A DNA stretch of 64,000 nucleotides from Croceitalea sp947503285. GTDB taxonomy: Bacteria > Bacteroidota > Bacteroidia > Flavobacteriales > Flavobacteriaceae. The number at the start of each line of letters is the position of its first letter. Position 1 is the stretch's first letter. The notes beneath the pieces are model-generated. The model saw only the letters and a list, made by a program, of their open reading frames with translations. It had not been told where the DNA came from and made no database searches. The stretch spans positions 620,001 through 684,000 of the forward strand of contig NZ_BTGQ01000001.1 in assembly GCF_036985505.1 (NCBI RefSeq), given 5' to 3'. Positions 9,410-19,186 of the stretch are shown piece by piece. Made by a program: the position numbers and the translations under genes.

Positions 9410-10240
9410 TCAATCATTTAGATGTATTGCCGGTAATTTGTTGCGCACCTTTCTAAAATCGGGTGAAAAATAAAGATGGAAACGCAGTGTTAAGTTTTGT
9501 TTGAAAATACCGGCATTTTCAAGGGTCTGTCCCTGAGAATACATCAACCCCCCAGCTACGGTCAAACGGGGCGTGAGAATGTAACCCAATGTTGTGGTCA
9601 AGCGTAAATCTTCCATAACACTACCTACCACGGCACGGCCACTTTGCATAATCAATTCGGCTTCTGGGGAAACATAAAGGGTTTTAGGTTCTAGCTTATG
9701 ATTGTTCAATGGAATTTTTGCCCTGAACATATAACGCCATCTATTGCGAAAGATATACTCACTGTTTTCTTCAAAACCTTGGGTCCATCTGTGCTCAATA
9801 CGAATTCTATGATAGATCATTGCACTGTACACGGGCATGGCGAACTGGTACTGGTGCCATATTCTAAATTCCGGAACCACGTTTCGATCTGTCGAGCTTT
9901 CATCGGTATTGAAATTGATACGCATTACGCCCCCGAGTGCGGCATTGATCTTCTTATTGTAGATGTACCCAATGGCGTGACGGTTGTAGACTTGCCCAAT
10001 CTGCCCGATAAATGGCGTTTCTTCTGTTTCCTCAAACCGAAAATGGGTTTGGGCTACCCAAAACAAACGTTTTGAAATTCGAATGTTTCCATAGGTATTG
10101 AACCAGGTTCGTGTTTTTGGATCTTTGAATTCAGAAAATGGCGGAAGCACTTCTTCATTCGTTTCTTGGGTGAATCCCTGTGCGCAATACATCAATAAAA
10201 ACGCCACGAATATAGCTGTATTCTTATAACGACCTTTCAT
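9410..10240 (-). CDS. DUF2490-like outer-membrane protein
   Basis: The protein has a Sec signal ending GFTQ, then about 250 residues of alternating strands with the pattern of DUF2490 proteins: WFNTYGNIRISKRLFWVAQT, repeated Tyr/Arg-rich strands (RIRIEHRW, FRNRWRYMFRAKIPL), and a final FRFHLYFSPDF-like edge strand. It is probably a beta-barrel in the outer membrane. Its start abuts the stop of the upstream 655-residue gene with no spacer, so the two are surely co-transcribed and probably translationally coupled. Function is unknown. Confidence 0.75.
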   Translation of the reverse strand: MKGRYKNTAIFVAFLLMYCAQGFTQETNEEVLPPFSEFKDPKTRTWFNTYGNIRISKRLFWVAQTHFRFEETEETPFIGQIGQVYNRHAIGYIYNKKINAALGGVMRINFNTDESSTDRNVVPEFRIWHQYQFAMPVYSAMIYHRIRIEHRWTQGFEENSEYIFRNRWRYMFRAKIPLNNHKLEPKTLYVSPEAELIMQSGRAVVGSVMEDLRLTTTLGYILTPRLTVAGGLMYSQGQTLENAGIFKQNLTLRFHLYFSPDFRKVRNKLPAIHLND

Positions 10241-12208
10241 CTACTCTTTTGTTTTTAGGGTTGATGTTAAGCCGAACAACTCCAATACCGTTTCAGGATC
10301 TGTTGTTCTACGAAGTTTTCGCTCTAGTTTTGCCGTGTTCTCAAGGCGAAGTTCCAACATGCGCTGATAGGTATCTTGCATCAAAGCATTCAACGGTTCA
10401 ACTTCATCACACTCAAGCCCTGGGGAAATTTTTGCCAAGAAATAAGGAACCAATGCCTTTCTATAGGCAGAGGTGATTCGTTTCTTGACCTCTTCATCCA
10501 TAAGAGTGGCCATAAACGGATTCCAAATCCTGTCTTTGTACTTTTCTTGTATGGTTTTCCAGTTATCAGGTAATAAGGCAACGGAACGGGCTAAATAACC
10601 GTACGCCTCGAAACAGTCCAAAAGGTCACGGGCATCTTTTAATTTAGGTTCTAAGCCTTCTAAAGAGGCATATTCGGTCAATTCGGCATCTGCCAACGAT
10701 TTTAATTGATTTAAAGCTTTTCGCTCTGCATTGCTACTTACGTTGGCGGTGTCAACGTACATCTTTAACTGTTGTTGTTGTGCTATCAAACGTTCTTCTA
10801 TGGCCACAAGTTCTTGCTGACGTTTTTCATTGGTCAGCCTTTTATTTAGAACCTGCTGAATGGAATCCATACAGATGGAAGCGTAGTCCATAAGTTCGCC
10901 TAAGGACGCAACATCATTTTTTGAAAATTGGAATCCTTTGGTATTCGAAGCTTCAAAGTTTTTTTCTTTGGTTATGGAATCCAATGTTATGGTAACCCCG
11001 ATGTTCGTTGTCGGTTTGCCATCAGGCCAAAGGCTTTCTATTAATGCACCTAAAGGAAGGTGTCTCAAGACTTCTTGTTCCCGGTATTCCAATATGCGGG
11101 CAATAGGGTTTAAAAAATTTTTGGAGATACTATCCGTTACAGCATACAAATAGGCAGCTTCCTCATCTGAAAGTTTTAAGATATTCAGTTGCGTATCGCT
11201 TAAAAATGAATCGCTGGCCCCTTTAGCCTTCTCAAATTGTTGCGTAATGGAATCAAGTGTGCGTTCTTCATTATCGGTTAACGGATAGAACGGTACCTTA
11301 ACCTTGAATTCGGGTAGAAATGAGGATTTTCCAAGTTCTGAGAGAATGTCATCGATTTTCTTATAATACGTAGCATTCTCAGAAAGAAGGTACTGCATAG
11401 AACCACCAATCGATGTGCTGGAAGTTCGATCTAAAGATTGCCAAATAGTCAAAACCTTAATATAGCGGGTATCTAGGTTCACGATTTGCGTGCGATTCGG
11501 CCTATCTTGATAAATTGGTATCGTTGTTAAAGTACCATCCAATTCGTATTGGATTTTATGTAATAAACCATCATCAAAGAACCAACTCTCCGCAGCACCC
11601 AGCCCAGTGGATTCAAATAGGGACCATTCATCATGGGCCAGTCCATTTCTTAAAAAACGACCTGCAAGGGTCAGACTATCGTTTTCAATACGGAAACTTT
11701 GTTGCGGAACGCCTTTGTCAAATAAAATGCTACTTTTAAATAAGGTCTGCGAAACCTCGGAGTCTTCGATGCGATTAACGGTATATGTCCAGGTACCATC
11801 AGGCTTACCTTTGACCAAGTTACCCGATGCTTCTTCTTGTATTCCACTAACGGCAACACGATATTGGTAATCTATGACTTGAGATTCATTGTTTGATTTG
11901 AACTCGCCAAACTTAAAATCCCAAAACCCGGTCGGATAGTCATTTACATAACGGCCAGAGAAGTCGAAAGAATAATCTTGTTTTTGCAATAGAGCATCAA
12001 GATTTGCCCGTTTGAGTCGAAATGGACCATTTAAAATCGTATCGCCGTTTGAAACGACATAACCATACGTAGCGTCACCTGTATAATTACCGATGGTCAA
12101 AGGGCCCTCGTAACGGAGATTGTCTTGAGCTCGGGCCGAGATAAGGAAAAACCCAAAAAAGATAAGGTTCAAAATAATCCGTAAACAATGAGGTATATTG
12201 TATGTCAC
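10241..12208 (-). CDS. Large secreted protein with N-terminal MORN-like repeats and helical C-terminal half
   Basis: GTG start, then a Sec signal ending ISARAQ. Residues about 35-220 contain toxin-like or MORN-variant motifs with Gly-Xaa-Trp cores (YPTGFWDFKFG, KPDGTWTYTV, LAHDEWSLFE). The remaining 420 residues are largely helical with charged coiled-coil character (EEAAYLYAVTDSI, KRQQELVAIEERLIAQQQQL). I recognise no enzymatic motif. It heads the operon with the DUF2490-like and MORN proteins, which suggests a three-part envelope assembly. No ATG is available in frame near the signal peptide. Confidence 0.65.
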   Translation of the reverse strand: MTYNIPHCLRIILNLIFFGFFLISARAQDNLRYEGPLTIGNYTGDATYGYVVSNGDTILNGPFRLKRANLDALLQKQDYSFDFSGRYVNDYPTGFWDFKFGEFKSNNESQVIDYQYRVAVSGIQEEASGNLVKGKPDGTWTYTVNRIEDSEVSQTLFKSSILFDKGVPQQSFRIENDSLTLAGRFLRNGLAHDEWSLFESTGLGAAESWFFDDGLLHKIQYELDGTLTTIPIYQDRPNRTQIVNLDTRYIKVLTIWQSLDRTSSTSIGGSMQYLLSENATYYKKIDDILSELGKSSFLPEFKVKVPFYPLTDNEERTLDSITQQFEKAKGASDSFLSDTQLNILKLSDEEAAYLYAVTDSISKNFLNPIARILEYREQEVLRHLPLGALIESLWPDGKPTTNIGVTITLDSITKEKNFEASNTKGFQFSKNDVASLGELMDYASICMDSIQQVLNKRLTNEKRQQELVAIEERLIAQQQQLKMYVDTANVSSNAERKALNQLKSLADAELTEYASLEGLEPKLKDARDLLDCFEAYGYLARSVALLPDNWKTIQEKYKDRIWNPFMATLMDEEVKKRITSAYRKALVPYFLAKISPGLECDEVEPLNALMQDTYQRMLELRLENTAKLERKLRRTTDPETVLELFGLTSTLKTKE

Positions 12209-12437
12209 GTGCCTAAAATGAAAGTTAGTCCACTACTAATACGAATAGTATACAACTTTAGATGTCGATAAGGCACGATTATTTTAAGATGTTGATAGCA
12301 CGAGCCGATAAGCCCTAAGATTGAACCATGATAGTCGTACAATGTGGCTTAAAAAAGGTAGGGCTCGATGACTTTAGTACAACAAGCCGATTAGACCCGG
12401 TTATGCGAAGTTCGATGGTCTTGCGCGACTATTTTAA

Positions 12438-12737
12438 CTATATCAAAACAGCCAGTGTAATGGTATCCCCCAATTTCAAATCGGCCTTTTTTCTAATGTC
12501 CGCTTTTAATGGAAGCAGGTAGGTACCATATTTCTTGTCGAACCAAATGGCGGTATCCCATTTCATTCCATTGACTACGGCGGTGGCTTTCATACGTCCC
12601 CAGCCTTCTTCTTGCCATCGTAGGTTTTCCCTAATTTCTTTGGTTACGCCTTTTGGTAAGGAAACAAAAAACCATCCTCCATTAGCATTGTGTTTCCATA
12701 TTTTGCCTGAAAAATTATATTTGATTTTGGCTTGCAA
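12438..12737 (-). CDS. DUF1905 domain protein
   Basis: A 99-residue protein matching the DUF1905 pattern: KYNFSGKIWKHNANGGWFFV, then VTKEIRE and the C-terminal LPLKADIRKKADLKLGDTI. These small beta-barrel proteins (AbrB-like in fold) are often fused to YdeI/OmpD-associated domains; the biochemical role is unknown. The frame has a TTG start at 12737 and no usable ATG. It is monocistronic in appearance. Confidence 0.8.
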   Translation of the reverse strand: MQAKIKYNFSGKIWKHNANGGWFFVSLPKGVTKEIRENLRWQEEGWGRMKATAVVNGMKWDTAIWFDKKYGTYLLPLKADIRKKADLKLGDTITLAVLI

Positions 12738-12806
12738 TTTTCTTTCAACTTTTTTGATTATCTAGTTATTCCAATTAGGCTTGACATTGCCTTACCATAT
12801 GGCAAA

Positions 12807-13940
12807 TTAATCCCACCAAGTCGTGTTGTTATTAAGATCATCCAACAAAATAAATTCCCCAATTTGAGGGGTGACCATGGGTATTTCAAGTTCCCGTGCC
12901 TTTTTGGTTACACGCTCCACGGGATCCGTCCAACTGTGTAACGCCAATTTGAAACTTCCCCAATGTATGGGCATCATTGTTTTGGCTCGCAGGTCCACCG
13001 CAGCTTGTGCCGTCTCTTCAGGAAACATATGGATATCGGGCCACATGTCATTGTATTGCCCACATTCGATCATTGCAAACTTAAAAGGGCCATAGCTATC
13101 ACCTATCTTTTTAAAATGGGGTGCGTAACCACTATCACCACTAAAAAAGATATTTTCTTCTTTGGATTGGATCACCCACGAACTCCACAAAGTACTCTGG
13201 CCATTATCAAATTTACGACCCGAAAAATGCTGTGCGGGGGTACATACCAATTTGATCCCTTCAAAATCGATATCTTGCCACCAGTCCAATTCCGTAATCC
13301 GATTTTTGGCCACACCCCAAGCTTCCAAGTGTGTCCTCACCCCCAAGGGTGTGAAATAATGCCCCACTTTTGTCTTTAGTTCTTTAATGGACCCGTAATC
13401 TAAATGGTCGTAATGGTCATGGGAAATTACAACCGCATCAATCTTATTGAGTTCGGCAATATCGATAGGCATTTGCGAATTAAATCGATTTGTACCCAAC
13501 CAATCGTGTGGGGCCGCCACATCACCAAACATAGGATCGATCAGGATGTTTTTACCTTCGACTTGCAGTAAAAATGCTGAATGTCCGAACCAAATAAGCC
13601 TGGCAGGGCCCTGATAGTCGGCAATAGCAGCGGAATCAATTTTTTTTACCTCAATATTTGCATCCGGACGACCTTTGGGGACCTTAGTAAAGAAGAACTT
13701 CTTCGTCAAACCCAAGGTTTCCGAAAAACTTAGCTTTTTGGGTATGGAATGGTCCGTATTTACAAATTTGCCGTTCTTGAAATTTGGGGAAGAGGTATAT
13801 TTCAATTGTAACTCTTTAGAAATGGTGCCCCCAAAACTTGGATAGAAATTGACAAAGGATAGGTAGCCAATCGCAACAAAGAGTACAATACCCAAAACGA
13901 TCCATAGCATAAACCTCAGTCTTTTCTTAAGCTTTTTCAA
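12807..13940 (-). CDS. Membrane-anchored MBL-fold hydrolase (UlaG/NAPE-PLD-like)
   Basis: An N-terminal signal anchor (FMLWIVLGIVLFVAIGYLSF) precedes a metallo-beta-lactamase fold. The metal motif is SHDHYDHLDYG (HxHxDH), followed by FFSGDSGYAPHF and, near the C terminus, MPIHWGSFKLALHSW. The pattern WFGHSAFLLQVEG-ILIDPMFG is shared with UlaG and with bacterial NAPE-phospholipase D-like proteins. It probably hydrolyses a phosphodiester or lactone outside the cytoplasm. The start is TTG at 13940 (Lys/Arg-rich n-region) or ATG at 13910. It follows the PQQ-type dehydrogenase by 14 bases. Confidence 0.8.
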   Translation of the reverse strand: MKKLKKRLRFMLWIVLGIVLFVAIGYLSFVNFYPSFGGTISKELQLKYTSSPNFKNGKFVNTDHSIPKKLSFSETLGLTKKFFFTKVPKGRPDANIEVKKIDSAAIADYQGPARLIWFGHSAFLLQVEGKNILIDPMFGDVAAPHDWLGTNRFNSQMPIDIAELNKIDAVVISHDHYDHLDYGSIKELKTKVGHYFTPLGVRTHLEAWGVAKNRITELDWWQDIDFEGIKLVCTPAQHFSGRKFDNGQSTLWSSWVIQSKEENIFFSGDSGYAPHFKKIGDSYGPFKFAMIECGQYNDMWPDIHMFPEETAQAAVDLRAKTMMPIHWGSFKLALHSWTDPVERVTKKARELEIPMVTPQIGEFILLDDLNNNTTWWD

Positions 13941-13954
13941 CTTTCAAATGTACA

Positions 13955-15145
13955 TCAGTCCATGGCTACTTCATCACCTACATAGCTAACGCGGTAGATA
14001 GCATCCCCGAAATCATCGGAAATCAGCATGGACCCGTCTTTCAAGAACAATAAATCAACTGGCCTACCAAAACGTTCTTGGCTTTCTTCATCTAACCAGC
14101 CATCTATAAAAGTCTCATAAGAAACGGCTTCGTTATCATCGAGTTTAACCATTGAGATTTTATAGCCCACTTTCGAAGATCGGTTCCATGAACCATGTTC
14201 GGCGATAAAGGCATGGTTCTTATACAGTTCAGGAAACATCTTCCCACTATGGAATTTCACACCGAGTGGAGCTACATGAGCTCCTAATTGCTGTACAGGC
14301 GGTATGAATTCGGAACAAGGTCGCCGTTTGCCAAATTCAGGGTCTTCAACATCGCCACCATGACAAAATGGGTATCCAAAATGCTGGCCCTGCTCTGCTA
14401 TTCGATTTAATTCGCAAGGCGGAACGTCATCACCCATCATATCACGTCCATTATCGGTAAACCAAAGCTCCTTCGTTTCAGGATGCCATGTGAAACCGAC
14501 CGTGTTTCGCACCCCATGGGCATAAATCTCACGGTTACTTCCATCTGGGTCCATTCTTGTGATACTCGCATACCGTTTATCCACTACGGTTGAGTCACAA
14601 ATATTACAAGGTGCACCGACAGGTACATATAGCTTACCGTCGGGCCCGAAAGCGATATACTTCCAACCGTGATGGAATTCCGTCGGGTAGTCATCATAGA
14701 CTACTTCCGGACTCGGTAATTCATCCAGTTTCGATTCAATGTCATCATAGCGTAATAAACGGCCCACTTCAGCAACATAAAGCGCACCGTCTTTATATGC
14801 AATACCATTGGGAACCTCCAATGAATCCAAAACCATGACCCTATCGGCCCGAAAATCGTTGTCCCTATCTTGTATAGCATACACTTTGTTCTCATTTCGG
14901 GTACCTACGAACAAGGTGCCGTTTTCACCCATTGCCATAGAACGGGCCCCGTCAATACTATCAGCGTATACCTCGATCTTGAACCCTTGCCGTAGGTTCA
15001 ACCGATCTATCGGCAATGTTGATGGTACCTCGTCGTATTGCACAAGTGGTGTTTCTTTTTGGGTATTCTGGTCTTTACAGGAAAATAATAAGCCCATTGA
15101 GATTATGACCGCTAGGCCAAAGTACTTATTTGTCATAATAGCCAT
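13955..15145 (-). CDS. PQQ-dependent sugar (sorbosone-type) dehydrogenase lipoprotein
   Basis: Signal peptide with lipobox GLLFSCKDQ. The body is a six-bladed propeller of the soluble glucose/sorbosone dehydrogenase family: repeated blades with MGENGTLFVGTR, IAFGPDGKLYVPVG, HGVRNTVGFTWHPETKELWF (His and Arg typical of the active site), and EHGSWNRSSKVGY. The family oxidises sugars in the periplasm with PQQ; PQQ biosynthesis genes are not in the window, so cofactor use is unproven. An ATG three codons in (15136) is an equally good start. It is possibly co-transcribed with the MBL hydrolase downstream. Confidence 0.8.
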   Translation of the reverse strand: MAIMTNKYFGLAVIISMGLLFSCKDQNTQKETPLVQYDEVPSTLPIDRLNLRQGFKIEVYADSIDGARSMAMGENGTLFVGTRNENKVYAIQDRDNDFRADRVMVLDSLEVPNGIAYKDGALYVAEVGRLLRYDDIESKLDELPSPEVVYDDYPTEFHHGWKYIAFGPDGKLYVPVGAPCNICDSTVVDKRYASITRMDPDGSNREIYAHGVRNTVGFTWHPETKELWFTDNGRDMMGDDVPPCELNRIAEQGQHFGYPFCHGGDVEDPEFGKRRPCSEFIPPVQQLGAHVAPLGVKFHSGKMFPELYKNHAFIAEHGSWNRSSKVGYKISMVKLDDNEAVSYETFIDGWLDEESQERFGRPVDLLFLKDGSMLISDDFGDAIYRVSYVGDEVAMD

Positions 15146-15413
15146 TTCACAGGTTTTTAAATGCTTTTTTAAAGGATTGATACTGTCTGATAACCTTAAG
15201 CCTTATCAATAGTCGTATCCCTTTTTGCGCTGAACATGTTTGATGGTGTAAGTTAAGGCAATTTTGTTATGAAGAAAAATGGCCTTACCCCAAGCAAGTG
15301 CCATTGGGGCCCAGGGTCCATTTTTAAAAAAGACCGGAATTGGAAACCACACGACAATACCCCCTTAAAAAATAACTTTTTGAAGCTTATGGTCTTTAAA
15401 AATGGGATTTCCG

Positions 15414-15980
15414 TTACTTTGAATCATCCGATTCCGAAAACAATAAATTGCCTTGGTACTGAATGGTAAGTCGTTGTGAACTATTGATATATAAAGCGAC
15501 TTTGTTGTTCGGAAACAAGGTAGCATTTACATCAAAGACCTCTGTTTTGTTCTTAATACTGAACTGCATTTCATAAGCTTGCCGTTTGGCATTGAAATCA
15601 AGTTTGAAATCGTTTGGCAACCCATTGAATTTAATACCTACATCGGCATTATTATACGCACCTGCGATTTGTCGCTCACCATAATAAGGCAGATTGGCGG
15701 ATACACTATCACCCTCTATCTCCAAGGTGCTTTGGGTGCCTATCAAGTCAATTCGGTTTGTTGTACTGCCAGGAGCCAATAGACCTGCGTTTGCTATTGC
15801 GTTTATACTTCTGGTGGATAAGGGATTTGCCCATCTCGCATCAATGGTAAACCTACGGTTTTCAATCTGATCCTTGAATTCCGTCAATTGCGCTTCAGTG
15901 TAGTCGTTGGTTTTAGCGGTTTTACAGGCCGTAAATGCGAGTAGGATACAGAGGATGGAATAGCGTTCAATTTTTTTCAT
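15414..15980 (-). CDS. DUF4251 lipoprotein
   Basis: A lipoprotein signal (FTACKTAK) precedes a DUF4251-like domain: FTIDARWANPLSTRSINAI, then IDLIGTQSTLEIEGDSVSA, LPYYG, and a C-terminal strand set (VALYINSSQRLTIQYQG). The family is restricted to Bacteroidota and its function is unknown. It is monocistronic, with a hairpin in its 5' leader. Confidence 0.85.
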   Translation of the reverse strand: MKKIERYSILCILLAFTACKTAKTNDYTEAQLTEFKDQIENRRFTIDARWANPLSTRSINAIANAGLLAPGSTTNRIDLIGTQSTLEIEGDSVSANLPYYGERQIAGAYNNADVGIKFNGLPNDFKLDFNAKRQAYEMQFSIKNKTEVFDVNATLFPNNKVALYINSSQRLTIQYQGNLLFSESDDSK

Positions 15981-16324
15981 AATAGTTGATTTTTAAGCAA
16001 TCTAGTAGGTTGGTAACCATTACCCAACCATCAATTAGCCATAACCCCGTTTTAATGGGTAACACGCTCTTTTTAACGAGTGAAACCCTTCAGCAAAAAC
16101 AGCTTTGGAAAACACAAAATATAAGCACAAAAATCAAACCAAGTTAAAAATACCGATCTCAGAATTTTTAGATAATCGCATTTTTAACATTGCAGCCAAC
16201 GTAAAATAACAGGATTCCTACCGAAAAAAATCGAGAATACCATGACTGCCCTATCTTTGAAAATCAACCTTTTCCTATAAAGATTAGGATACATTTTACA
16301 TAGACCGCTTAGAATAAAGCAGCC
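15981..16324. other. Gene-free gap with a leader hairpin
   Basis: About 340 bases between the DUF4251 gene and the end of the LytTR gene. At 16008-16029 GGTTGGTAA pairs with TTACCCAACC (nine pairs, one bulged C, three-base loop), about 28 bases upstream of the DUF4251 start. This could be an operator or leader structure. No reading frame looks coding, and I see no clear terminator for the DUF4251 side. Confidence 0.4.
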
Positions 16325-17083
16325 CTAACCACCCTCAAACCATTGTTTAAATGAAGAAACCTTTTCCCTACTGACCACAATCCCCGTATTAATATCCGGA
16401 TCTAAGGTTAATTTTAGCCTACGGTTTGAGTAGACGATAACGTCATTGATACTTTGAAGCGAAACTATAAAACTTCTATTGACCCTAAAAAATAGTTTTG
16501 GATCCAATAAATCGTCCAAGGCCTCCAGTTTGTGTTCGATGACATACTCTTTACCCTTATTCGTCCACAACGAAACATCTCGGCCCTCAGCTTGAAAGGC
16601 AATAATATCCTCAATACGTATTGACTTAATATGATTACCGGTTTTTACCAGGAAGCGATCCTTAAAAGATTTCTTTGAAATATTTTGTAGAATAGCACTT
16701 ACATTTTCAGCATTTGCAAATTGTTTTTGAATTGACTCGAGCTTTCGTAGGGAACGTGAAAGATCGGTAAAGGTTACTGGTTTTAACAGGTAATCTATAC
16801 TATTGACCTTGAAAGCATCTATGGCGAATTCGTCAAAAGCAGTCGTGAAAATAACGGGTTTATTGATATTTAAACTGGAGAACAGCTCAAAACTCAACCC
16901 ATCCGATAGTTGCACATCCATAAAAAACAAATCAACTTCGTCAATGTGCTCTGATATCCAAGGGACCGCCGTTGAAAGGGATGCAAGTTCTGCGATAATA
17001 TTCATTGTACCCTTACACTTTTCAAGATACCTCCGCAGTTTTTCAGCAGCCAGAGGTTCATCTTCAATAATTACTATGTTCAT
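16325..17083 (-). CDS. LytTR-family response regulator
   Basis: The receiver domain occupies residues 1-120: the acidic cluster EDE near the start, the phospho-acceptor Asp in DLFFMDVQL (about residue 55), Thr in FTTAFDE, and Lys in YLLKP. The LytTR DNA-binding domain spans about 145-250 (KTGNHIKSIRIEDIIAFQAE, FFRVNRSFIVSLQSI). It overlaps the end of the pseudokinase gene by 20 bases, so the two are translationally coupled. It is the output of the kinase pair encoded just upstream, and probably regulates a small set of promoters through direct-repeat sites. Confidence 0.95.
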   Translation of the reverse strand: MNIVIIEDEPLAAEKLRRYLEKCKGTMNIIAELASLSTAVPWISEHIDEVDLFFMDVQLSDGLSFELFSSLNINKPVIFTTAFDEFAIDAFKVNSIDYLLKPVTFTDLSRSLRKLESIQKQFANAENVSAILQNISKKSFKDRFLVKTGNHIKSIRIEDIIAFQAEGRDVSLWTNKGKEYVIEHKLEALDDLLDPKLFFRVNRSFIVSLQSINDVIVYSNRRLKLTLDPDINTGIVVSREKVSSFKQWFEGG

Positions 17084-18098
17084 CGTAGTTCAGTTTAGGT
17101 AATTGTATCACTCTTAACCCATCTTTTTCAAATAGTTGCACCTTTTCCAAAGCATAAAAGGAATAGCTATTGCAAACCGTTTTGATCGTTGTTTCATCCA
17201 AGGCGATTGCCAACTTATCTTGTGGCGCGTAGCTGAGTTGAAACCAATTTTGATGTTCTTGAAGATGTACGGTCAATTTTTCATCTTTAGAAGCGATGGT
17301 AGTCCTTATAATCGACTCCACTAATAGTAACAGACTTGTAGTTACCGTCCATTGATACCCTTTGATGTCACTTATGAGTTCGATATGCCTATACGGAAGA
17401 TGATTGAACAACTTTATTAGCTCATGCAATACCATAAGTTCTTCTTCAATCGGCACAAGTTCCCTCTTATTTTTTGCAAGGATATACCGGTACACCGTAG
17501 CAAAATGATCTGCTAATTGTTCAGCTGCTTCCGTGTCACGCTTCATCAGCACCAACATGGCCTCCAAACTTTCGTATAAGAGTTGTGGATTAATCCCCTT
17601 TTTAAATTGAATAAAATCTTCTTCTATGGAATGTTTCGCCTCTAGCTCGGTAGTGATTCTTTCAGTATTTATTTTATATAGAAAGTGGTGGCTTAAATAT
17701 AATGTGATATAAATGATGGCTATAAAACCAAAAATGACATTAAAGATGGACAACTCCCTCATGTTGGGCGTATAGAATAGCACATACTTAAAATACAGAT
17801 ACATACATAAGGTAACCAACAATAGCGTTATTGCCACCGAAATGGCTATTTGCAAAGTTAGTTTCACTAAAAATGATTTTGGCCTTTGCCTTCGGTCAAA
17901 AAACAATAATGAAAACCGTGATGACTCTTGAATTAAATAGGCAAGTACGATGCAGACATAAAGTTCCTCACTTAAGAATGCCCCTTGTAATTGATTGATA
18001 TTGTTATTGATGAGAAGTAATAACAGATAGACTAGAACACCACTGAATATAGGACTTAACAAGCGAAATATCGGATGGTGTATAAAAAGTTTCCGCAT
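17064..18098 (-). CDS. Degenerate LytS-type histidine kinase (pseudokinase)
   Basis: Four transmembrane segments fill residues 10-140, then a linker and a His_kinase-like region. Where intact family members have NPHFLFNSL, this protein reads INPQLLYESL, so the phospho-accepting His is Gln at residue 172. The N box is also lost: LLLLVESIIRT replaces the usual LLVENAVKH, and no GxGL motif follows. The frame is intact and well maintained (344 codons), so it appears selected as a non-catalytic protein. Its ATG overlaps the stop of the intact kinase gene by one base (TAATG). It may heterodimerise with the kinase or act as a regulator of it. Confidence 0.85.
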   Translation of the reverse strand: MRKLFIHHPIFRLLSPIFSGVLVYLLLLLINNNINQLQGAFLSEELYVCIVLAYLIQESSRFSLLFFDRRQRPKSFLVKLTLQIAISVAITLLLVTLCMYLYFKYVLFYTPNMRELSIFNVIFGFIAIIYITLYLSHHFLYKINTERITTELEAKHSIEEDFIQFKKGINPQLLYESLEAMLVLMKRDTEAAEQLADHFATVYRYILAKNKRELVPIEEELMVLHELIKLFNHLPYRHIELISDIKGYQWTVTTSLLLLVESIIRTTIASKDEKLTVHLQEHQNWFQLSYAPQDKLAIALDETTIKTVCNSYSFYALEKVQLFEKDGLRVIQLPKLNYDEHSNY

Positions 18099-19129
18099 TA
18101 GAGTAAAGGGATTTTTACCGTGAACTGCGTCTCATCAAAAACCTCTACGGCTTGGTTGGTTAAAAGTTCATACCGTGCCTTAATATTCTTTAGCCCAATT
18201 TTTGTAGAACTCACCTGAATTTTATTTTCAGTCTTATTATTTGAAATTATCAGTGTGGATGCGGTATTCGAAATTCGAATTTTCAGTGGCCTTTCGAGAT
18301 CAAAACTATTGTGTTTGACTGCATTCTCGACAAGCAATTGAAGGGTCAATGGTGGAATTTGTTTGTCAAATACCGTTTGATCTATAGCTATTGCAACGGT
18401 ACAGGCATCACCAAAACGGGTCTTGACCAAAAATAAATAGGCTTCAACGAATGAAAGTTCTTCCCTGAAGGCAACGGTATTCGCGCCATACTTTTCTAAC
18501 GTGTATTGGTATGATTTTGCCAGGGAACGAATAAAGACCTCTGCCCGCTCCACATCTTTACGAAACAAAGCCGTCAATGAATTGATACTGTTGAATAAAA
18601 AATGGGGGCTCAATTGCGATTTTAAGGTCAGTAATCGCAATTCATCTTGTTTTCTTTCAAGCTGCAATGCCATGAGCTGTCCCTTCGCATAGTCATTATA
18701 AGAATAAAGGGCAAAATAGATGATATTATACAAAAGAGCAGCACAAAAAAGGAGAATAGCGAGTTTGGTGAATACCTCATAGCGCAGCGTAGTATCCATC
18801 TGATGGCCACTTATCCCCAAATACAGTATGAAACCAATATACGCTAAGAAAAAACTAAAGACCGTGCTCCATACGATTCCCACCAAAATGCGTAATCCCG
18901 GGAATTTTTTAAACGGTACCAACCGATTTAAAACACCATTTGTAAGCACGGTAAGGTAGAGTGTTAAAACACCCAAAAACCCACTCAGGTACATTTCCTT
19001 AGTGCTTTGCAATAGGTTGAAATTGACAAAGCCATATATTAAAATACCTAGGGCGGACCCAATAAAGAGTAGGCTTAGATGTTTTTTCACGATTGGTTGG
19101 TATACAATGTTCTTGAGAAGCCACTCCAT
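18098..19129 (-). CDS. LytS/YehU-type sensor histidine kinase
   Basis: Four transmembrane segments cover residues 15-145, then a coiled linker, the His_kinase motif SQLSPHFLFNSINSL with His176, and an ATPase region with N box LLVENAVKH (Asn269) and IGLKNIKARY. The catalytic elements are complete. It should autophosphorylate and pass phosphate to the LytTR regulator two genes downstream. The pseudokinase gene follows immediately. The signal is unknown; no extracytoplasmic sensor domain is seen beyond short loops. Confidence 0.93.
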   Translation of the reverse strand: MEWLLKNIVYQPIVKKHLSLLFIGSALGILIYGFVNFNLLQSTKEMYLSGFLGVLTLYLTVLTNGVLNRLVPFKKFPGLRILVGIVWSTVFSFFLAYIGFILYLGISGHQMDTTLRYEVFTKLAILLFCAALLYNIIYFALYSYNDYAKGQLMALQLERKQDELRLLTLKSQLSPHFLFNSINSLTALFRKDVERAEVFIRSLAKSYQYTLEKYGANTVAFREELSFVEAYLFLVKTRFGDACTVAIAIDQTVFDKQIPPLTLQLLVENAVKHNSFDLERPLKIRISNTASTLIISNNKTENKIQVSSTKIGLKNIKARYELLTNQAVEVFDETQFTVKIPLL

Positions 19130-19186
19130 ACCACCAAAATAGTAATTATTAAAACTACAAAGGGTATGGTTTGTTTAAGGTCTTGC

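Noticed and set aside
15269..15469. 66-codon plus frame before the DUF4251 gene end
   Set aside because: It overlaps the real DUF4251 gene and has no recognisable protein features; likely chance.
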